From NCBI RefSeq assembly GCF_900086705.1, contig NZ_LT575483.1, positions 1,507,534 through 1,571,533 on the forward strand: a stretch of DNA of 64,000 nt, written 5' to 3'. The position numbers and the translations under genes were made by a program. The first letter of the stretch is position 1; the number at the start of each line of letters is the position of its first letter. The notes under the pieces are model-generated. The model ran no database searches, was not told the DNA's origin, and saw only the letters and a program-made list of their open reading frames with translations. This DNA is from Massilibacillus massiliensis. GTDB lineage: Bacteria; Bacillota; Negativicutes; FLKF01. This document shows positions 26,629 to 35,861 of this stretch, piece by piece.

Positions 26629-27783
26629 TCATTTCATTGATCCGGTATTGGTGATTACCAAATTCGGTCTTATCTCAATCTCCATAGACTGTACGTAATA
26701 CGTCCAATTTTCTTTTAACTTGTACCACAACGCAGGATCACTTTTGTGAATGATCGCACCAATTCCCAAGACATCACACCCGAATTCCAGTTGACTTTTT
26801 TTAATTACCTCTTCCATATTCTCTTTCAGTCTAGACTCTGCTGCAAACTTAATCTGTTCCAGCGTATCCGTCTTAGAAACATCGATGTCTGTACCGACTT
26901 CCCCCAGGTCAGCGATCGTCTTTACATCAAAAATTACTTTAAGACGATTTTCGTCAAAAGTATACGATCTTTTGGTTTTGTTTTGATTTACCTCAAGCGA
27001 AAAATTATCTTGATTTTTTTCATTACTTCTTGCAAACGGAAATGCAATAATACTTCCTTTTATTTCATCTACACCAAATAAGTAATACTGCGTTTCCTCG
27101 GCAGATAAATATCCCTGTAATCGATCTGCCTTAAATATAGCTACCCCGTTTAGCTCTACGATCTTTTTATCTTGGTTTAACGTACAATGTACAGCCGGCA
27201 AAACTAAAGATGTTTCTTTTTCTCCTTGTAAAAGATTAAATACTTGGTAATTGTTTATTTTTTTCGTTGATGCCACCATTTTTTTATCGATGTCGATCAT
27301 GCGCTCAATTTCTTCTGAAACGATTTTTTCATCCATTCCTTTTACCATAAGTATCTCTTTCGCTGTTTTCTCTTGTGAAATAATAGGCTTTATCGTCTCT
27401 CTTAATTCCGCATCTCTGAGGAACCAATCTAAAATAGAACTGATCCCTTCCTCTTTTGCAATCTGATTACTGATTACAATAATCTTCGTGTCACTGAAAT
27501 ACAATTTTTTAAATAGCTTTTTCTTGGCATTTCTTACTGCATCAAAAATCGTTTTCCCCTCTGATTCTATCAATTGTGGTTTTCCAAGATCTTTCTTCCC
27601 TGCCTCAGAAAAGTCAATAATCTCCATTGTTAAATGATAGTTATTCGTACCAGCCTGACGATCAATCGCAATCCCTGAAACAATAGAAATTTTGTTAAGG
27701 CCACGATAATTCCAACAACCACTAAGCGAAATACAGAAAAGAACAATTAATAAACTGCTTACCCATTTCTTTATTGCACTCAC
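26629..27783 (-). CDS. Ger(x)C spore germination lipoprotein (set 2)
   Basis: Lipoprotein subunit of a germinant receptor. Signal peptide with lipobox ISLSGC (Cys about residue 23), then WNYRGLNKISIVSGIAIDRQ, the family signature, and three-domain GerC architecture through residue 384. The segment LYFSDTKIIVISNQIAKEEG and the C-terminal ALWYKLKENWTYYVQSMEIE are also typical. GTG start overlaps the gerA stop by 4 nt (GTGA), so the two are translationally coupled; AGGAGG lies upstream. Paralogue of the gerC at 30.5-31.7 kb. Confidence 0.93.
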   Translation of the reverse strand: MSAIKKWVSSLLIVLFCISLSGCWNYRGLNKISIVSGIAIDRQAGTNNYHLTMEIIDFSEAGKKDLGKPQLIESEGKTIFDAVRNAKKKLFKKLYFSDTKIIVISNQIAKEEGISSILDWFLRDAELRETIKPIISQEKTAKEILMVKGMDEKIVSEEIERMIDIDKKMVASTKKINNYQVFNLLQGEKETSLVLPAVHCTLNQDKKIVELNGVAIFKADRLQGYLSAEETQYYLFGVDEIKGSIIAFPFARSNEKNQDNFSLEVNQNKTKRSYTFDENRLKVIFDVKTIADLGEVGTDIDVSKTDTLEQIKFAAESRLKENMEEVIKKSQLEFGCDVLGIGAIIHKSDPALWYKLKENWTYYVQSMEIEIRPNLVITNTGSMK

Positions 27784-29279
27784 CCTTTATCCTCCTGATA
27801 CATTCTTCGCTCATTTTTCGTTAATGTCTCTGGACGATTGATCATTTTCCACCAAGGACCCCGGAAAAAAGTATCTTTTACTTCTTGATATTTAAGACTG
27901 CCTGTAGGGGTCATCTGTGGTATTCCTAATGAATGGAGATTGAGTAAATGAATCAAGACTGCCGTAACTCCAACCATAAACCCTAACAATCCCATCGTTG
28001 ATGATAAAATCAACAAAAAAAAGCGTATATAAATAATCGGTGCATTCAATTTTGGCACCAATAACCCGTTTACCGCAGTAATTGCCACTACAATAATCAT
28101 CGGTGCTGCTACAAGCTTTGCAGATACCGCAGCTTGCCCAATCACCAATGCACCGACAATACTTAAAGCTTGACCAATACCACTGGGCACACGTATCCCC
28201 GTTTCTTTTAAAATATCAAATAAAATCAACATTACAAATGATTCTAAAACGGCTGGCAGCGGTGCGCCCGATCGCTCATTCGCGATATTGACCAACAACG
28301 TAGTCGGTAAAATTTCCTGATCAAAAGCTACGATGACAATATAGAAAGCGGGAACAATAACACTTAAAAGGAACCCAAAGATTCTAAGAAATCTGTTAAA
28401 TGAAGTGTAAAAAAAACTTAGATAATAATCTTCATTGCTTTGAAAATTTTCAATGAATAAATAAGGTACTGTTAAAGCGACTGGTGATCCATCCACCAAC
28501 AACGCAATACGTCCTTCCAAAAGTTTTCCAACAACAACATCCGGTCTTTCTGTATACCCAGTTGCCCGAAATGGGGACATTTTGGAGTCACGAATACATT
28601 CTGTAATATACTGTGTATCTAAAATTCCGTCCATATCAATCGTATCAAGACGGCGATTTAATTCGGTAAGAATATGTTTATTTACAATGCTATCAATATA
28701 GCAAATACAAACTTGCGTATTCGTTCGTACTCCTAAAGTGCGAAATTTTATTTTTAATTCGTTATTTCTAAGCCTGCGACGAATCATAGAAAGATTCATC
28801 ATCAACGCTTCACAAAAGCCTTCCCTTGGCCCACTCAGAATTTTTTCACTCGATGGTTCCGAGATTGATCGAACATTAAATCCTTTGCTATTTAATATGA
28901 GAACTTCCGCCTCACCATCGATAAATAATATCGTATCACCATAGGTCAGTGATTGAATGATCTCTTTCCACTGATTTATTTTCTTGATTTGATTAATTGA
29001 AATCACCTGATGAATTAATGTTTCAATTTGATCGCCATAGATAAGCGGCGCTTTTGAAAGAATCAGCGGCTTTATAATATTTTCGTTGATGATCGCCGGA
29101 TTAACTAAACCATCGTTTTGCGCAATGCAATATCGCAGTTGTGTGTTTTGACAACTTGCAATTGTGCGTACAGCAATCGTATCATCACCTGCAAATAAAG
29201 CTTTCAAATCGTCTATATTTTTCTCAAAGCAGGAGCTAAGAATATCTTTACCTTTGTCTTCTAATTTTTCATTCGCCAT
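27780..29279 (-). CDS. Spore germination protein GerA/GerKA type (set 2)
   Basis: Largest subunit of a germinant receptor, with a soluble N-terminal region and about five TM helices in the C-terminal half. Strong family blocks: GDTILFIDGEAEVLILNSKG, GPREGFCEALMMNLSMIRRR, GYTERPDVVVGKLLEGRIAL, and PFYTSFNRFLRIFGF-like and LKETGIRVPSGIGQALSIVG segments. The ATG at 29279 has GGAGG 8 nt upstream; the TTG five codons earlier lies inside that ribosome-binding site. It starts only 31 bp after the end of the first set's gerB, so both sets are probably one transcript. Confidence 0.94.
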   Translation of the reverse strand: MANEKLEDKGKDILSSCFEKNIDDLKALFAGDDTIAVRTIASCQNTQLRYCIAQNDGLVNPAIINENIIKPLILSKAPLIYGDQIETLIHQVISINQIKKINQWKEIIQSLTYGDTILFIDGEAEVLILNSKGFNVRSISEPSSEKILSGPREGFCEALMMNLSMIRRRLRNNELKIKFRTLGVRTNTQVCICYIDSIVNKHILTELNRRLDTIDMDGILDTQYITECIRDSKMSPFRATGYTERPDVVVGKLLEGRIALLVDGSPVALTVPYLFIENFQSNEDYYLSFFYTSFNRFLRIFGFLLSVIVPAFYIVIVAFDQEILPTTLLVNIANERSGAPLPAVLESFVMLILFDILKETGIRVPSGIGQALSIVGALVIGQAAVSAKLVAAPMIIVVAITAVNGLLVPKLNAPIIYIRFFLLILSSTMGLLGFMVGVTAVLIHLLNLHSLGIPQMTPTGSLKYQEVKDTFFRGPWWKMINRPETLTKNERRMYQEDKG

Positions 29280-29310
29280 AAAACGCTCCTCCAAAATAAA
29301 TTTTTCAACC

Positions 29311-30402
29311 TTATTTATTCACAATATATTTCATTTTTTTCGCTTTTATTTCCGCACATATCCACACAAGCCCCGGAAGAATGATTTGAAAAGGGAATGC
29401 ATAGTATTGATAAATATCAATAAAATTGATCATTTCCACAACATTCTTAAATTGATATTTGCTTACTAGCAAAACGATAAGACTAAGCAAAATTACAGCA
29501 GTTACATCTTTATTTGTAGAAAATAATTTTTTTATTCCTTTTTTTGCAACAACTAAACAAATTGATATTTTAACAATACCATTCAGTATATAAATGTAGA
29601 ATATTGACATTTCAATGCGCGAAAAAAGTTCTGCGATATTGATAATGCGAGCAGAAGCATAGGAAGGAAAATATAATTTTTCCAGCATGGGAAATCCCAG
29701 AATGACAATATTTCTTAAAACAGCAAGTAATAAAATCAGCGTTCCAATAAAAATCCCCGACAAATACATTTTATATGGATTGTCGCTTTTTTTTACCGTA
29801 TCTGCCAAACCTAAAAATACGACGAGTTCTGCAAAAGGAAAAGCAAATAATTTTACGGTTGCCGCGCTCATCGTTTCTAAATCATGATTCATAATCGGCA
29901 GAAGATTTGAAAAGTCAGCTTGCTTGATCGATAGAATGACCGTAGATACAACAACCAAGGAAACCAGAAAGAGCGCCACCATTGTCCATTTGCCGAAAGT
30001 TTCTATCCCACTGGCCACCATATAACCGGTAACCACTAGCGTTGCAATCATCACTGCGAGCTGCGGTGTCTCTTCCATTGCAGCAATTTGAATAAATTCG
30101 GAAAAATTTCTAAGTACCAGTGCCCCCAAATGGATTGCGTACCAAGTCATCAATAAGGTCATCAATTTACCTAAATATTTGCCAAAAAGGAACTCCACGA
30201 TATCATAGAAATTTAGTTCCGGAAACAAACTCATAATCCGAGCATACATGAGAGTAAGTACACTTCCAAATATAGCAGCCATAATTAATACGATCCACGA
30301 ATCATTTTCCGTAGATCTTACTCCCAAGACTGTACTACTGCCAATCAAAAACATTGCAATCATACAAACGGCTTGCTGCATTGTTAACATTTCTTTTTGC
30401 AT
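29311..30402 (-). CDS. Spore germination endospore permease, GerAB/GerKB type (set 1)
   Basis: Second germinant-receptor permease, paralogous to the one at 25.5 kb along its whole length (MLTMQQAVCMIAMFLIGSS at the start, MLEKLYFPSYASARIINIAE in the second half). About ten TM helices. The ATG at 30402 is used because AGAGGGAG lies just upstream and because it matches the start of the paralogue; an in-frame ATG 16 codons earlier has a poor ribosome-binding site. The 96-bp gap to its gerC is longer than in set 2. Confidence 0.92.
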   Translation of the reverse strand: MQKEMLTMQQAVCMIAMFLIGSSTVLGVRSTENDSWIVLIMAAIFGSVLTLMYARIMSLFPELNFYDIVEFLFGKYLGKLMTLLMTWYAIHLGALVLRNFSEFIQIAAMEETPQLAVMIATLVVTGYMVASGIETFGKWTMVALFLVSLVVVSTVILSIKQADFSNLLPIMNHDLETMSAATVKLFAFPFAELVVFLGLADTVKKSDNPYKMYLSGIFIGTLILLLAVLRNIVILGFPMLEKLYFPSYASARIINIAELFSRIEMSIFYIYILNGIVKISICLVVAKKGIKKLFSTNKDVTAVILLSLIVLLVSKYQFKNVVEMINFIDIYQYYAFPFQIILPGLVWICAEIKAKKMKYIVNK

Positions 30403-30498
30403 ACGACTCCCTCTTTCAGCTGTCACTGCCTCGCATTTTTCTTCTTGCATCTTCTCTAGACATTTTTATTTTCATCAAACTGACAAAAGGCTTTCCCA

Positions 30499-31653
30499 TC
30501 ATTTTATCAAACCTGTATTACTGATCGTAAATTCCGGATTTACTTCAATTTCCATAGTTCGTATAGAATCGTCCCAATTGTCTTTTAATTTCAGCCATAA
30601 TGCAGGATCCTTTTTATAAATCATTCTATTAAACCGAAAAACATCACTGCCGAATTCCGTTTGTATTTTCTTTATCACAGTTTGTAATCGTTGTCCAAAT
30701 ACAGCAGTTGCAGTTTCTTTGACCTTTTCTAAGGTATTTTTGTTTGCTAAATCTAAATCTCCCGCGGCTTCACTCAGTGCAACAGTAGTTTTTGTATGCA
30801 ATAATACCTTTAACCGATCTCCATCATAGCTGTAAGATGCTTTTGTCTTATTACTGCTTACTTCAAATGAAAAATTGTCTTGTTCTATAGGGTTTTGTTC
30901 AGTAAACGGAAACGTAAAAATTCCCCCTTTAACTTCATCAATTGCAAAAAGGTAATATTGCGTTTCCTCAGGGGATAAATAGCCTTGTAATCGATCACCC
31001 TTAAAAATAGCAACACCATTTACTTCAACTACTTTTTTATCCTGGTTATCTACACAGTGCACCGCCGGTAGAACAAGGGCTGTTTCCTTTTCTCCCTGTA
31101 TGATATTTAATGCCTTATAAGTATCGATATTGATCGAAGAAGCCGTAATTTTATTATCCTCATCTAAAATACGTTCGACTTCTTCTGAAACAATCTTGTG
31201 ATCCACACCACTTGCGGTAATAATATCTTTTGCTGTCTTTTCCTGAGAAACTGCTGTTATAAAGGTCTCTCTTGGCTTCTCATTGCGTATAAACCAATCT
31301 AAAATAAATTGTATTCCCTCTTCTCTGGCAATTTTCTCGTTGACCACAACAAGTTGTATATCACCAAAGTATAAATTTTTGGCTAATCTTTTTTTTGCGT
31401 TTCTAACCGCTTCGTAAATTGTTTCTCCTTCAGTCTCGACGATCTGCGATTTAATAGAACTCTCTTTGCCTCCACCAGATAAATCAAATACTTCTATTGT
31501 TAGGTGATATTTGTTTTCTTCTTCTTTTCTATCAATGGCAACACCTGAAACAATAGAAATTTTATTTAACCCTTGATAATTCCAACAACCGCTTAGTACA
31601 GTACAAAACGCAACGATACATACTATGCTGACCAATTTCTTCATCACGCTCAT
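30499..31653 (-). CDS. Ger(x)C spore germination lipoprotein (set 1)
   Basis: Lipoprotein subunit of the first germinant receptor. Lipobox CTVLSGCW with Cys near residue 23, then NYQGLNKISIVSGVAIDRK. Same length (384 aa) as its paralogue and readily aligned with it by eye, with differences spread evenly, consistent with an old duplication. The ATG overlaps the preceding gerA stop as ATGA. The C-terminal PALWLKLKDNWDDSIRTMEI matches the family end. Confidence 0.93.
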   Translation of the reverse strand: MSVMKKLVSIVCIVAFCTVLSGCWNYQGLNKISIVSGVAIDRKEEENKYHLTIEVFDLSGGGKESSIKSQIVETEGETIYEAVRNAKKRLAKNLYFGDIQLVVVNEKIAREEGIQFILDWFIRNEKPRETFITAVSQEKTAKDIITASGVDHKIVSEEVERILDEDNKITASSINIDTYKALNIIQGEKETALVLPAVHCVDNQDKKVVEVNGVAIFKGDRLQGYLSPEETQYYLFAIDEVKGGIFTFPFTEQNPIEQDNFSFEVSSNKTKASYSYDGDRLKVLLHTKTTVALSEAAGDLDLANKNTLEKVKETATAVFGQRLQTVIKKIQTEFGSDVFRFNRMIYKKDPALWLKLKDNWDDSIRTMEIEVNPEFTISNTGLIK

Positions 31654-33200
31654 TCTTGATCACCACGCTTCATTCGATATCTATTTTCCGTCAAGTTTTC
31701 TGGACGGCGAATCATCTTCCACCATGGACCTCTAATAAACGTATCTTTGACTTCCTGATATTGCAATCGATCCACCGGCATGATCTGCGGCACACCAAAA
31801 GAATGAAGACTGAATACATGAATAAACAAGCCTGCAATTCCGAGAATTAAACCTAATAAACCAAGTGAAGTCGCTAAAAACAGGAAAATCAATCGCACGA
31901 AAAAGATAGAAGCATTCATTTTGGGTACCAATAATCCAGTAATCGCAGTAATTGCAACAACGATCACCATAGGCGCAGCTACAAGTTTCGCCTCCACCGC
32001 AGCTTGTCCAACGACCAATGCCCCGACGATGCTTAAAGCCTGACCAATACCTGACGGCATTCGTATCCCAGTCTCTTTTAAAATATCAAACAAAATTAAC
32101 ATCACAAAAGCTTCCAAACCTGCTGGCAAAGGTACACCTAAACGTTCTCTCGCAATGTTTGTCAAAAGCGTCGTGGGCAGTATTTCATGATGAAATGCGC
32201 CAATTACAATAAAAAGCGCCGGTATTGTTATACTCATAAAAAATCCTATAATTCTAAGTATGCGTTCAAAAGAAGTGTAATAAAAACTCAGATAATAATC
32301 TTCACTACTTTGAAAATTTTCAATAAATAAATAGGGCAGTGTTAATACGACCGGGGATCCATCCACCAAAAGTGCAATACGCCCTTCCAGAAGTTTACCA
32401 ACGACCACGTCTGGTCTCTCCGTATACCCAGTCGTCCGAAAAGGAGAAAAACGTGAATCACGGATGCATTCCGTAATATAATTTGTATCCAAAACACCAT
32501 CCATATCAATTGTTTCAAGCCGCCGATAAAGCTCTGCAAGAACTTTTTTATTCACAATGCCGTCAATATAGCAAATACAGGCCTGTGTATGCGTCCTCAC
32601 ACCAAAGCTTTGAAATTTTATTTTTAGTTCATTCGTCCTCAAACGACGCCGAATCATCGAAAGGTTAATCATAAGTGCTTCACAAAAACCTTCTCTAGGC
32701 CCACTGAGAATTTTTTCTCCAGAAGGTTCGTCGATACCTCTTGTATTAAAGCCCTTACTGTTTAAAAGCAGTGCCTCCGCCTCTCCGTCGATAAAAAGCA
32801 CCGTATCACCATACGTTACCGATTCAATAATCTGCTGCCATTGGTTTGTTTTTTTTACCTGATTAATAAAAACCACCTGATGCAGCAGCGTTTCCATCTG
32901 ACTGCCTTTTGCCAACGGCGCTTTGGAAAGCATCAGCGGCTTGATGATATTTTCATTGGTAATGGCTGCATTGACCATTCCATCATTTTGCACCAGACAA
33001 TACCGCAAATCTTCATTATGACTATTGGCAATCCACCGCGTTGTAATCGTGTCATCATCTATAAATATCTTATTTAAATTTTCAATATTTTCCTCTAACG
33101 ATGCCGAAAGAAATTCCACCGCATTCAGCGGATTCAGCCAGGTACTGTAAATTTCCGGTTTTTCTTTACCTTCTTTCATCTCACTCTTATGCCTTAGCAT
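31650..33200 (-). CDS. Spore germination protein GerA/GerKA type (set 1)
   Basis: First gene of the tandem receptor operon; inner-spore-membrane GerA subunit. Same conserved blocks as the set-2 copy (GDTVLFIDGEAEALLLNSKG, GPREGFCEALMINLSMIRRR, GYTERPDVVVGKLLEGRIAL, LKETGIRMPSGIGQALSIVG). The N-terminal 30 residues differ from set 2. ATG at 33200 has GGAGG 6 nt upstream; an ATG six codons earlier lies before that site. A GerA N-terminal domain and 5 TM helices are expected. Upstream is the likely operon promoter. Confidence 0.94.
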   Translation of the reverse strand: MLRHKSEMKEGKEKPEIYSTWLNPLNAVEFLSASLEENIENLNKIFIDDDTITTRWIANSHNEDLRYCLVQNDGMVNAAITNENIIKPLMLSKAPLAKGSQMETLLHQVVFINQVKKTNQWQQIIESVTYGDTVLFIDGEAEALLLNSKGFNTRGIDEPSGEKILSGPREGFCEALMINLSMIRRRLRTNELKIKFQSFGVRTHTQACICYIDGIVNKKVLAELYRRLETIDMDGVLDTNYITECIRDSRFSPFRTTGYTERPDVVVGKLLEGRIALLVDGSPVVLTLPYLFIENFQSSEDYYLSFYYTSFERILRIIGFFMSITIPALFIVIGAFHHEILPTTLLTNIARERLGVPLPAGLEAFVMLILFDILKETGIRMPSGIGQALSIVGALVVGQAAVEAKLVAAPMVIVVAITAITGLLVPKMNASIFFVRLIFLFLATSLGLLGLILGIAGLFIHVFSLHSFGVPQIMPVDRLQYQEVKDTFIRGPWWKMIRRPENLTENRYRMKRGDQE

Positions 33201-33237
33201 CAAATTCCTCCCCGACATAAAACTTCATCTCTGGCTA

Positions 33238-33266
33238 TCGTATCCGTTTTTAAGCCGAAATATGCA
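33238..33266 (-). promoter_or_regulatory. Weak candidate forespore (sigma-G-like) promoter for ger operon
   Basis: On the minus strand TGCATATT (33259-33266) and GATACGA (33238-33244) partly fit the sigma-G pattern (GHATR and CATnnTA), with 16 bp between GCATA and GATACGA, slightly shorter than usual. Ger operons are sigma-G controlled in Bacillus. The match is weak and is offered only because of its position. Confidence 0.25.
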
Positions 33267-33331
33267 TACGAAACAACAACGATCTTATTTTGTCAGAACG
33301 GCGCGGCAGACAAAAACCACTTAATAAACCT

Positions 33332-33377
33332 AAAAAAACCGAACAACATCGGCTAATCCCCGATGCTGTCCGGTTTT
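33332..33377 (-). terminator. Terminator of chemoreceptor 1
   Basis: 18 consecutive base pairs in the minus-strand RNA (three G-U), a 7-nt loop and seven T. It lies 32 bp past the stop of the chemoreceptor gene and isolates it from the ger operon. Confidence 0.85.
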
Positions 33378-33408
33378 TATACATCCGTAATAAAAATTTT
33401 AAAACGAG

Positions 33409-35403
33409 CTACACGCGAAAACGTCCGACTGCGCTCTGCAATTCCTGCGCAAATTTCGCAAGACTCTGGCTGGAAGATGCGATCTCTTCCATAGAAGCAG
33501 ATTGTTCTTCCGTAGCAGCCGAAACCGTCTGGGACTGATCTACCGCATCCTTACTGCGATCAGCAATCTCTTTCACCGCACTAACAACCTGCTGACTCCC
33601 CCCGGCAATCTGCGGAATTGCAGCGGAAATATCTTTCATTTGTTGCGCCGCAAATTCTATCGTCGATGCGATCTTCTGCAATTTTTCACCCGCATCCTTA
33701 ACAACCTCGGTACCGACTTTAACCTCGCGCGTCCCATCGCTCATCGCCGTAACAGCCTTATCCGTATCCGTCTGAATCCCATTGATCAGCTCGGCGATTT
33801 GCTTGGCAGCTTCCTGGGACTGCTCCGCAAGCTTGCGCACCTCCTCAGCCACAACAGCAAAACCTCGGCCCTGCTCCCCGGCTCTGGCAGCTTCAATCGC
33901 CGCATTGAGCGCGAGCAAATTGGTCTGTCCGGCAATCCCCGCTATCGTATCGACAATCTGCCCGATTTCCTTCGACCGATCACCCAACTGCGCAATAATC
34001 TGCGCCGAATGATCCACGGTCTCTTCAATAAATGCCATTTGATGAATGGCCCGATCTACCGACCTGCCGCCGTCATGGGCCGCGTCCACTGCCTCTGCGG
34101 ACCTGTCCGTGACCTGATTGGCCGTCACTTCAATCCGCTCTATGCCAGACGACATCTGCTGCACGACAGTCGAAGCCTCATCAATCTTCTTCAACTGCAT
34201 TTCGGCACCATCCGCCACCTGATTGATTGAGCCCGCCACCTGCGTTGCCGCCTGCGCTGACTGCTCCGCACTCGCCGTCAATTCTTCAGATGAAGCGGCA
34301 ACCTGCTCCGCATTTTGCTGCACATGCCGAATCAATTTCTGCAAATTATCACTCATCTGATTAAAAGCAACAGAAAGCTGTCCTATTTCATCTTGCGATT
34401 CCACTTGTGCTGTTTGCGTAAAATCGCCCTCCGCCATTTGATTGGCCATGCCAACCAGACCGATAATCGGTTTGCTGATCCGAATCGCTACCAAATACAT
34501 CAGACCGCCGCCGATAAGCAACGAAACAAGCATAATAATCAGCGCCTGCTGTCTGATCGCAGCCAGTTTTTCCATGGCCTCATCACTATTCATAGTCGTT
34601 CCGATCCCCCAGGACGTTCCCGGTATAGGTGCACCGCCGCCATACTTCATCGCACCATTAAATTCATATTTTTTCACACTGACTTCGCCGCGCAGCACCG
34701 TCTCTGCCAAATCCCGAAGTTCCAGGCTGCTGTCTTTATCCAGCATACTTCTTTTCATCACCATCTCCGCCATTGGATGAGCAAAAAAAGTACCTGAACT
34801 GCCAAAAGCATACGCATATCCGGTCTTCCCCATCTTTCGATTAATCACATACTGCGTAATCTTATCCATATTGATCCCGGCTACCAAATACCCTTTCAAC
34901 TCGCCTTGGCCATCTTTGACCGGCGCTACCAGTACCGCCACCAGATTTTTGGTAATTTGCGAAACAACCGGATCTCCAGAGATGATCGTCTGCTTCTTTT
35001 GCACCGCATCCTTAAAATATGCACGCTCGCCAACGGAAGCTGTCGTACCGTCCGGTTTTTGGTATTTCCCATTCTGATCCGTGAACACCACCGAATCGAT
35101 CTCTCCCATACTTTGCTTAATCTCAGCCAGACGCGCTGAGATCGTTGCCGAATCCCCTGACCGCACATCCGGATCAGCGGCAATAAAATTGACTGCCGTT
35201 CTGATCGCTTCAACTTCCTTCCCAATTCCCGCAGCGGCTGCCTCTGCATTGGCAATCATATTCTCATCGATTTTTTCCCTTAATGCTTCCCGACTGCTTC
35301 TCCAATTAAAGAAAACAGCACAGCTAATAGACAAGATCAGTATGATACACGAAGAAAGAATTAATTTCGTCTTAATACTCAGACTTATATTAGATTTAAA
35401 CAT
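33409..35403 (-). CDS. Methyl-accepting chemotaxis protein 1 (dCache type)
   Basis: Transmembrane chemoreceptor. TM1 about residues 13-33; a periplasmic dCache-like sensor (about 40-280; [53 protein letters not shown]); TM2 about 284-306; HAMP ([20 protein letters not shown] onwards); and a long cytoplasmic coiled coil with the CheA/CheW-binding tip [20 protein letters not shown] and [14 protein letters not shown]. The dCache family senses small molecules such as amino acids or organic acids; the ligand here is unknown. No CheR/CheB pentapeptide at the C-terminus. RBS AGGAGG. Unlike the other three receptors, its upstream region lacks the TTGTWA-N5-TWACAA box. Confidence 0.95.
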   Translation of the reverse strand: MFKSNISLSIKTKLILSSCIILILSISCAVFFNWRSSREALREKIDENMIANAEAAAAGIGKEVEAIRTAVNFIAADPDVRSGDSATISARLAEIKQSMGEIDSVVFTDQNGKYQKPDGTTASVGERAYFKDAVQKKQTIISGDPVVSQITKNLVAVLVAPVKDGQGELKGYLVAGINMDKITQYVINRKMGKTGYAYAFGSSGTFFAHPMAEMVMKRSMLDKDSSLELRDLAETVLRGEVSVKKYEFNGAMKYGGGAPIPGTSWGIGTTMNSDEAMEKLAAIRQQALIIMLVSLLIGGGLMYLVAIRISKPIIGLVGMANQMAEGDFTQTAQVESQDEIGQLSVAFNQMSDNLQKLIRHVQQNAEQVAASSEELTASAEQSAQAATQVAGSINQVADGAEMQLKKIDEASTVVQQMSSGIERIEVTANQVTDRSAEAVDAAHDGGRSVDRAIHQMAFIEETVDHSAQIIAQLGDRSKEIGQIVDTIAGIAGQTNLLALNAAIEAARAGEQGRGFAVVAEEVRKLAEQSQEAAKQIAELINGIQTDTDKAVTAMSDGTREVKVGTEVVKDAGEKLQKIASTIEFAAQQMKDISAAIPQIAGGSQQVVSAVKEIADRSKDAVDQSQTVSAATEEQSASMEEIASSSQSLAKFAQELQSAVGRFRV

Positions 35404-35441
35404 AAACTACGCCTCCTATCTGATTGCTACCACTTCTTTAT

Positions 35442-35630
35442 TCATGGATTTATTTTTACCACCGGCAGATGATCATTGCGCCTATACAGCACAATCACGA
35501 TACCCCTTCTCTGCCTTATCTTACCATCCAAACACACGCCTCTCCTTTCAAAACGAACACCCGGCTGGCTGCCTCCCTCTTCGGCAAACAGCAGGTACTC
35601 GTGCATTGCAATTGGGCTCGCTAAAAACAT
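35442..35630 (-). CDS. Possible small ORF in the leader of chemoreceptor 1
   Basis: A 62-aa open frame (MFLASPIAMHEYLLFAEEGG... ending DHLPVVKINP) directly follows a terminator-like hairpin and ends 39 bp before the chemoreceptor start. No good ribosome-binding site is visible for the first ATG (a second ATG lies eight codons in). It has a plausible amino-acid make-up but no family I recognise. It could be a leader peptide, a remnant or chance. Confidence 0.25.
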   Translation of the reverse strand: MFLASPIAMHEYLLFAEEGGSQPGVRFERRGVCLDGKIRQRRGIVIVLYRRNDHLPVVKINP

Positions 35631-35634
35631 ACTC

Positions 35635-35679
35635 AAAAAACCTGCGTATTGAACAATAGCCTCTATTGTTACGCAAGTT
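35635..35679 (-). terminator. Terminator/attenuator-like hairpin upstream of chemoreceptor 1
   Basis: A 9-bp outer stem (AACTTGCGT / ACGCAGGTT, one G-U) and an 8-bp inner stem (AACAATAG / CTATTGTT), separated by a 4-nt bulge, with a 3-nt loop and six T on the minus strand. It sits about 230 nt upstream of the chemoreceptor start and after the terminator of the preceding gene, so it may control a leader transcript. Confidence 0.6.
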
Positions 35680-35750
35680 TTCTATCCATGAAAATGATAC
35701 CATAATCATGATATATAACGCATTATAATTCAAGCACAATAATCCTCCAT

Positions 35751-35792
35751 AAAAAAGTCCTGCATATGTGATAATATCACATATGCAGGACT
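35751..35792 (-). terminator. Terminator of the GGDEF-EAL gene
   Basis: A perfect 18-bp stem with a 1-nt formal loop (the top opens in practice) and six T on the minus strand, 70 bp after the stop of the GGDEF-EAL gene. Confidence 0.85.
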
Positions 35793-35861
35793 AAATCAAC
35801 GCATAGACAGGTACTTTTCACCAATCGGCAGTTTATCTTCAGCCCGGTTGAACGGAGCGCT

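Noticed and set aside
33502-34230. 242-aa plus-strand frame inside chemoreceptor 1
   Set aside because: Antisense shadow of the GC-rich coiled-coil region; His/Arg-rich product typical of such shadows.
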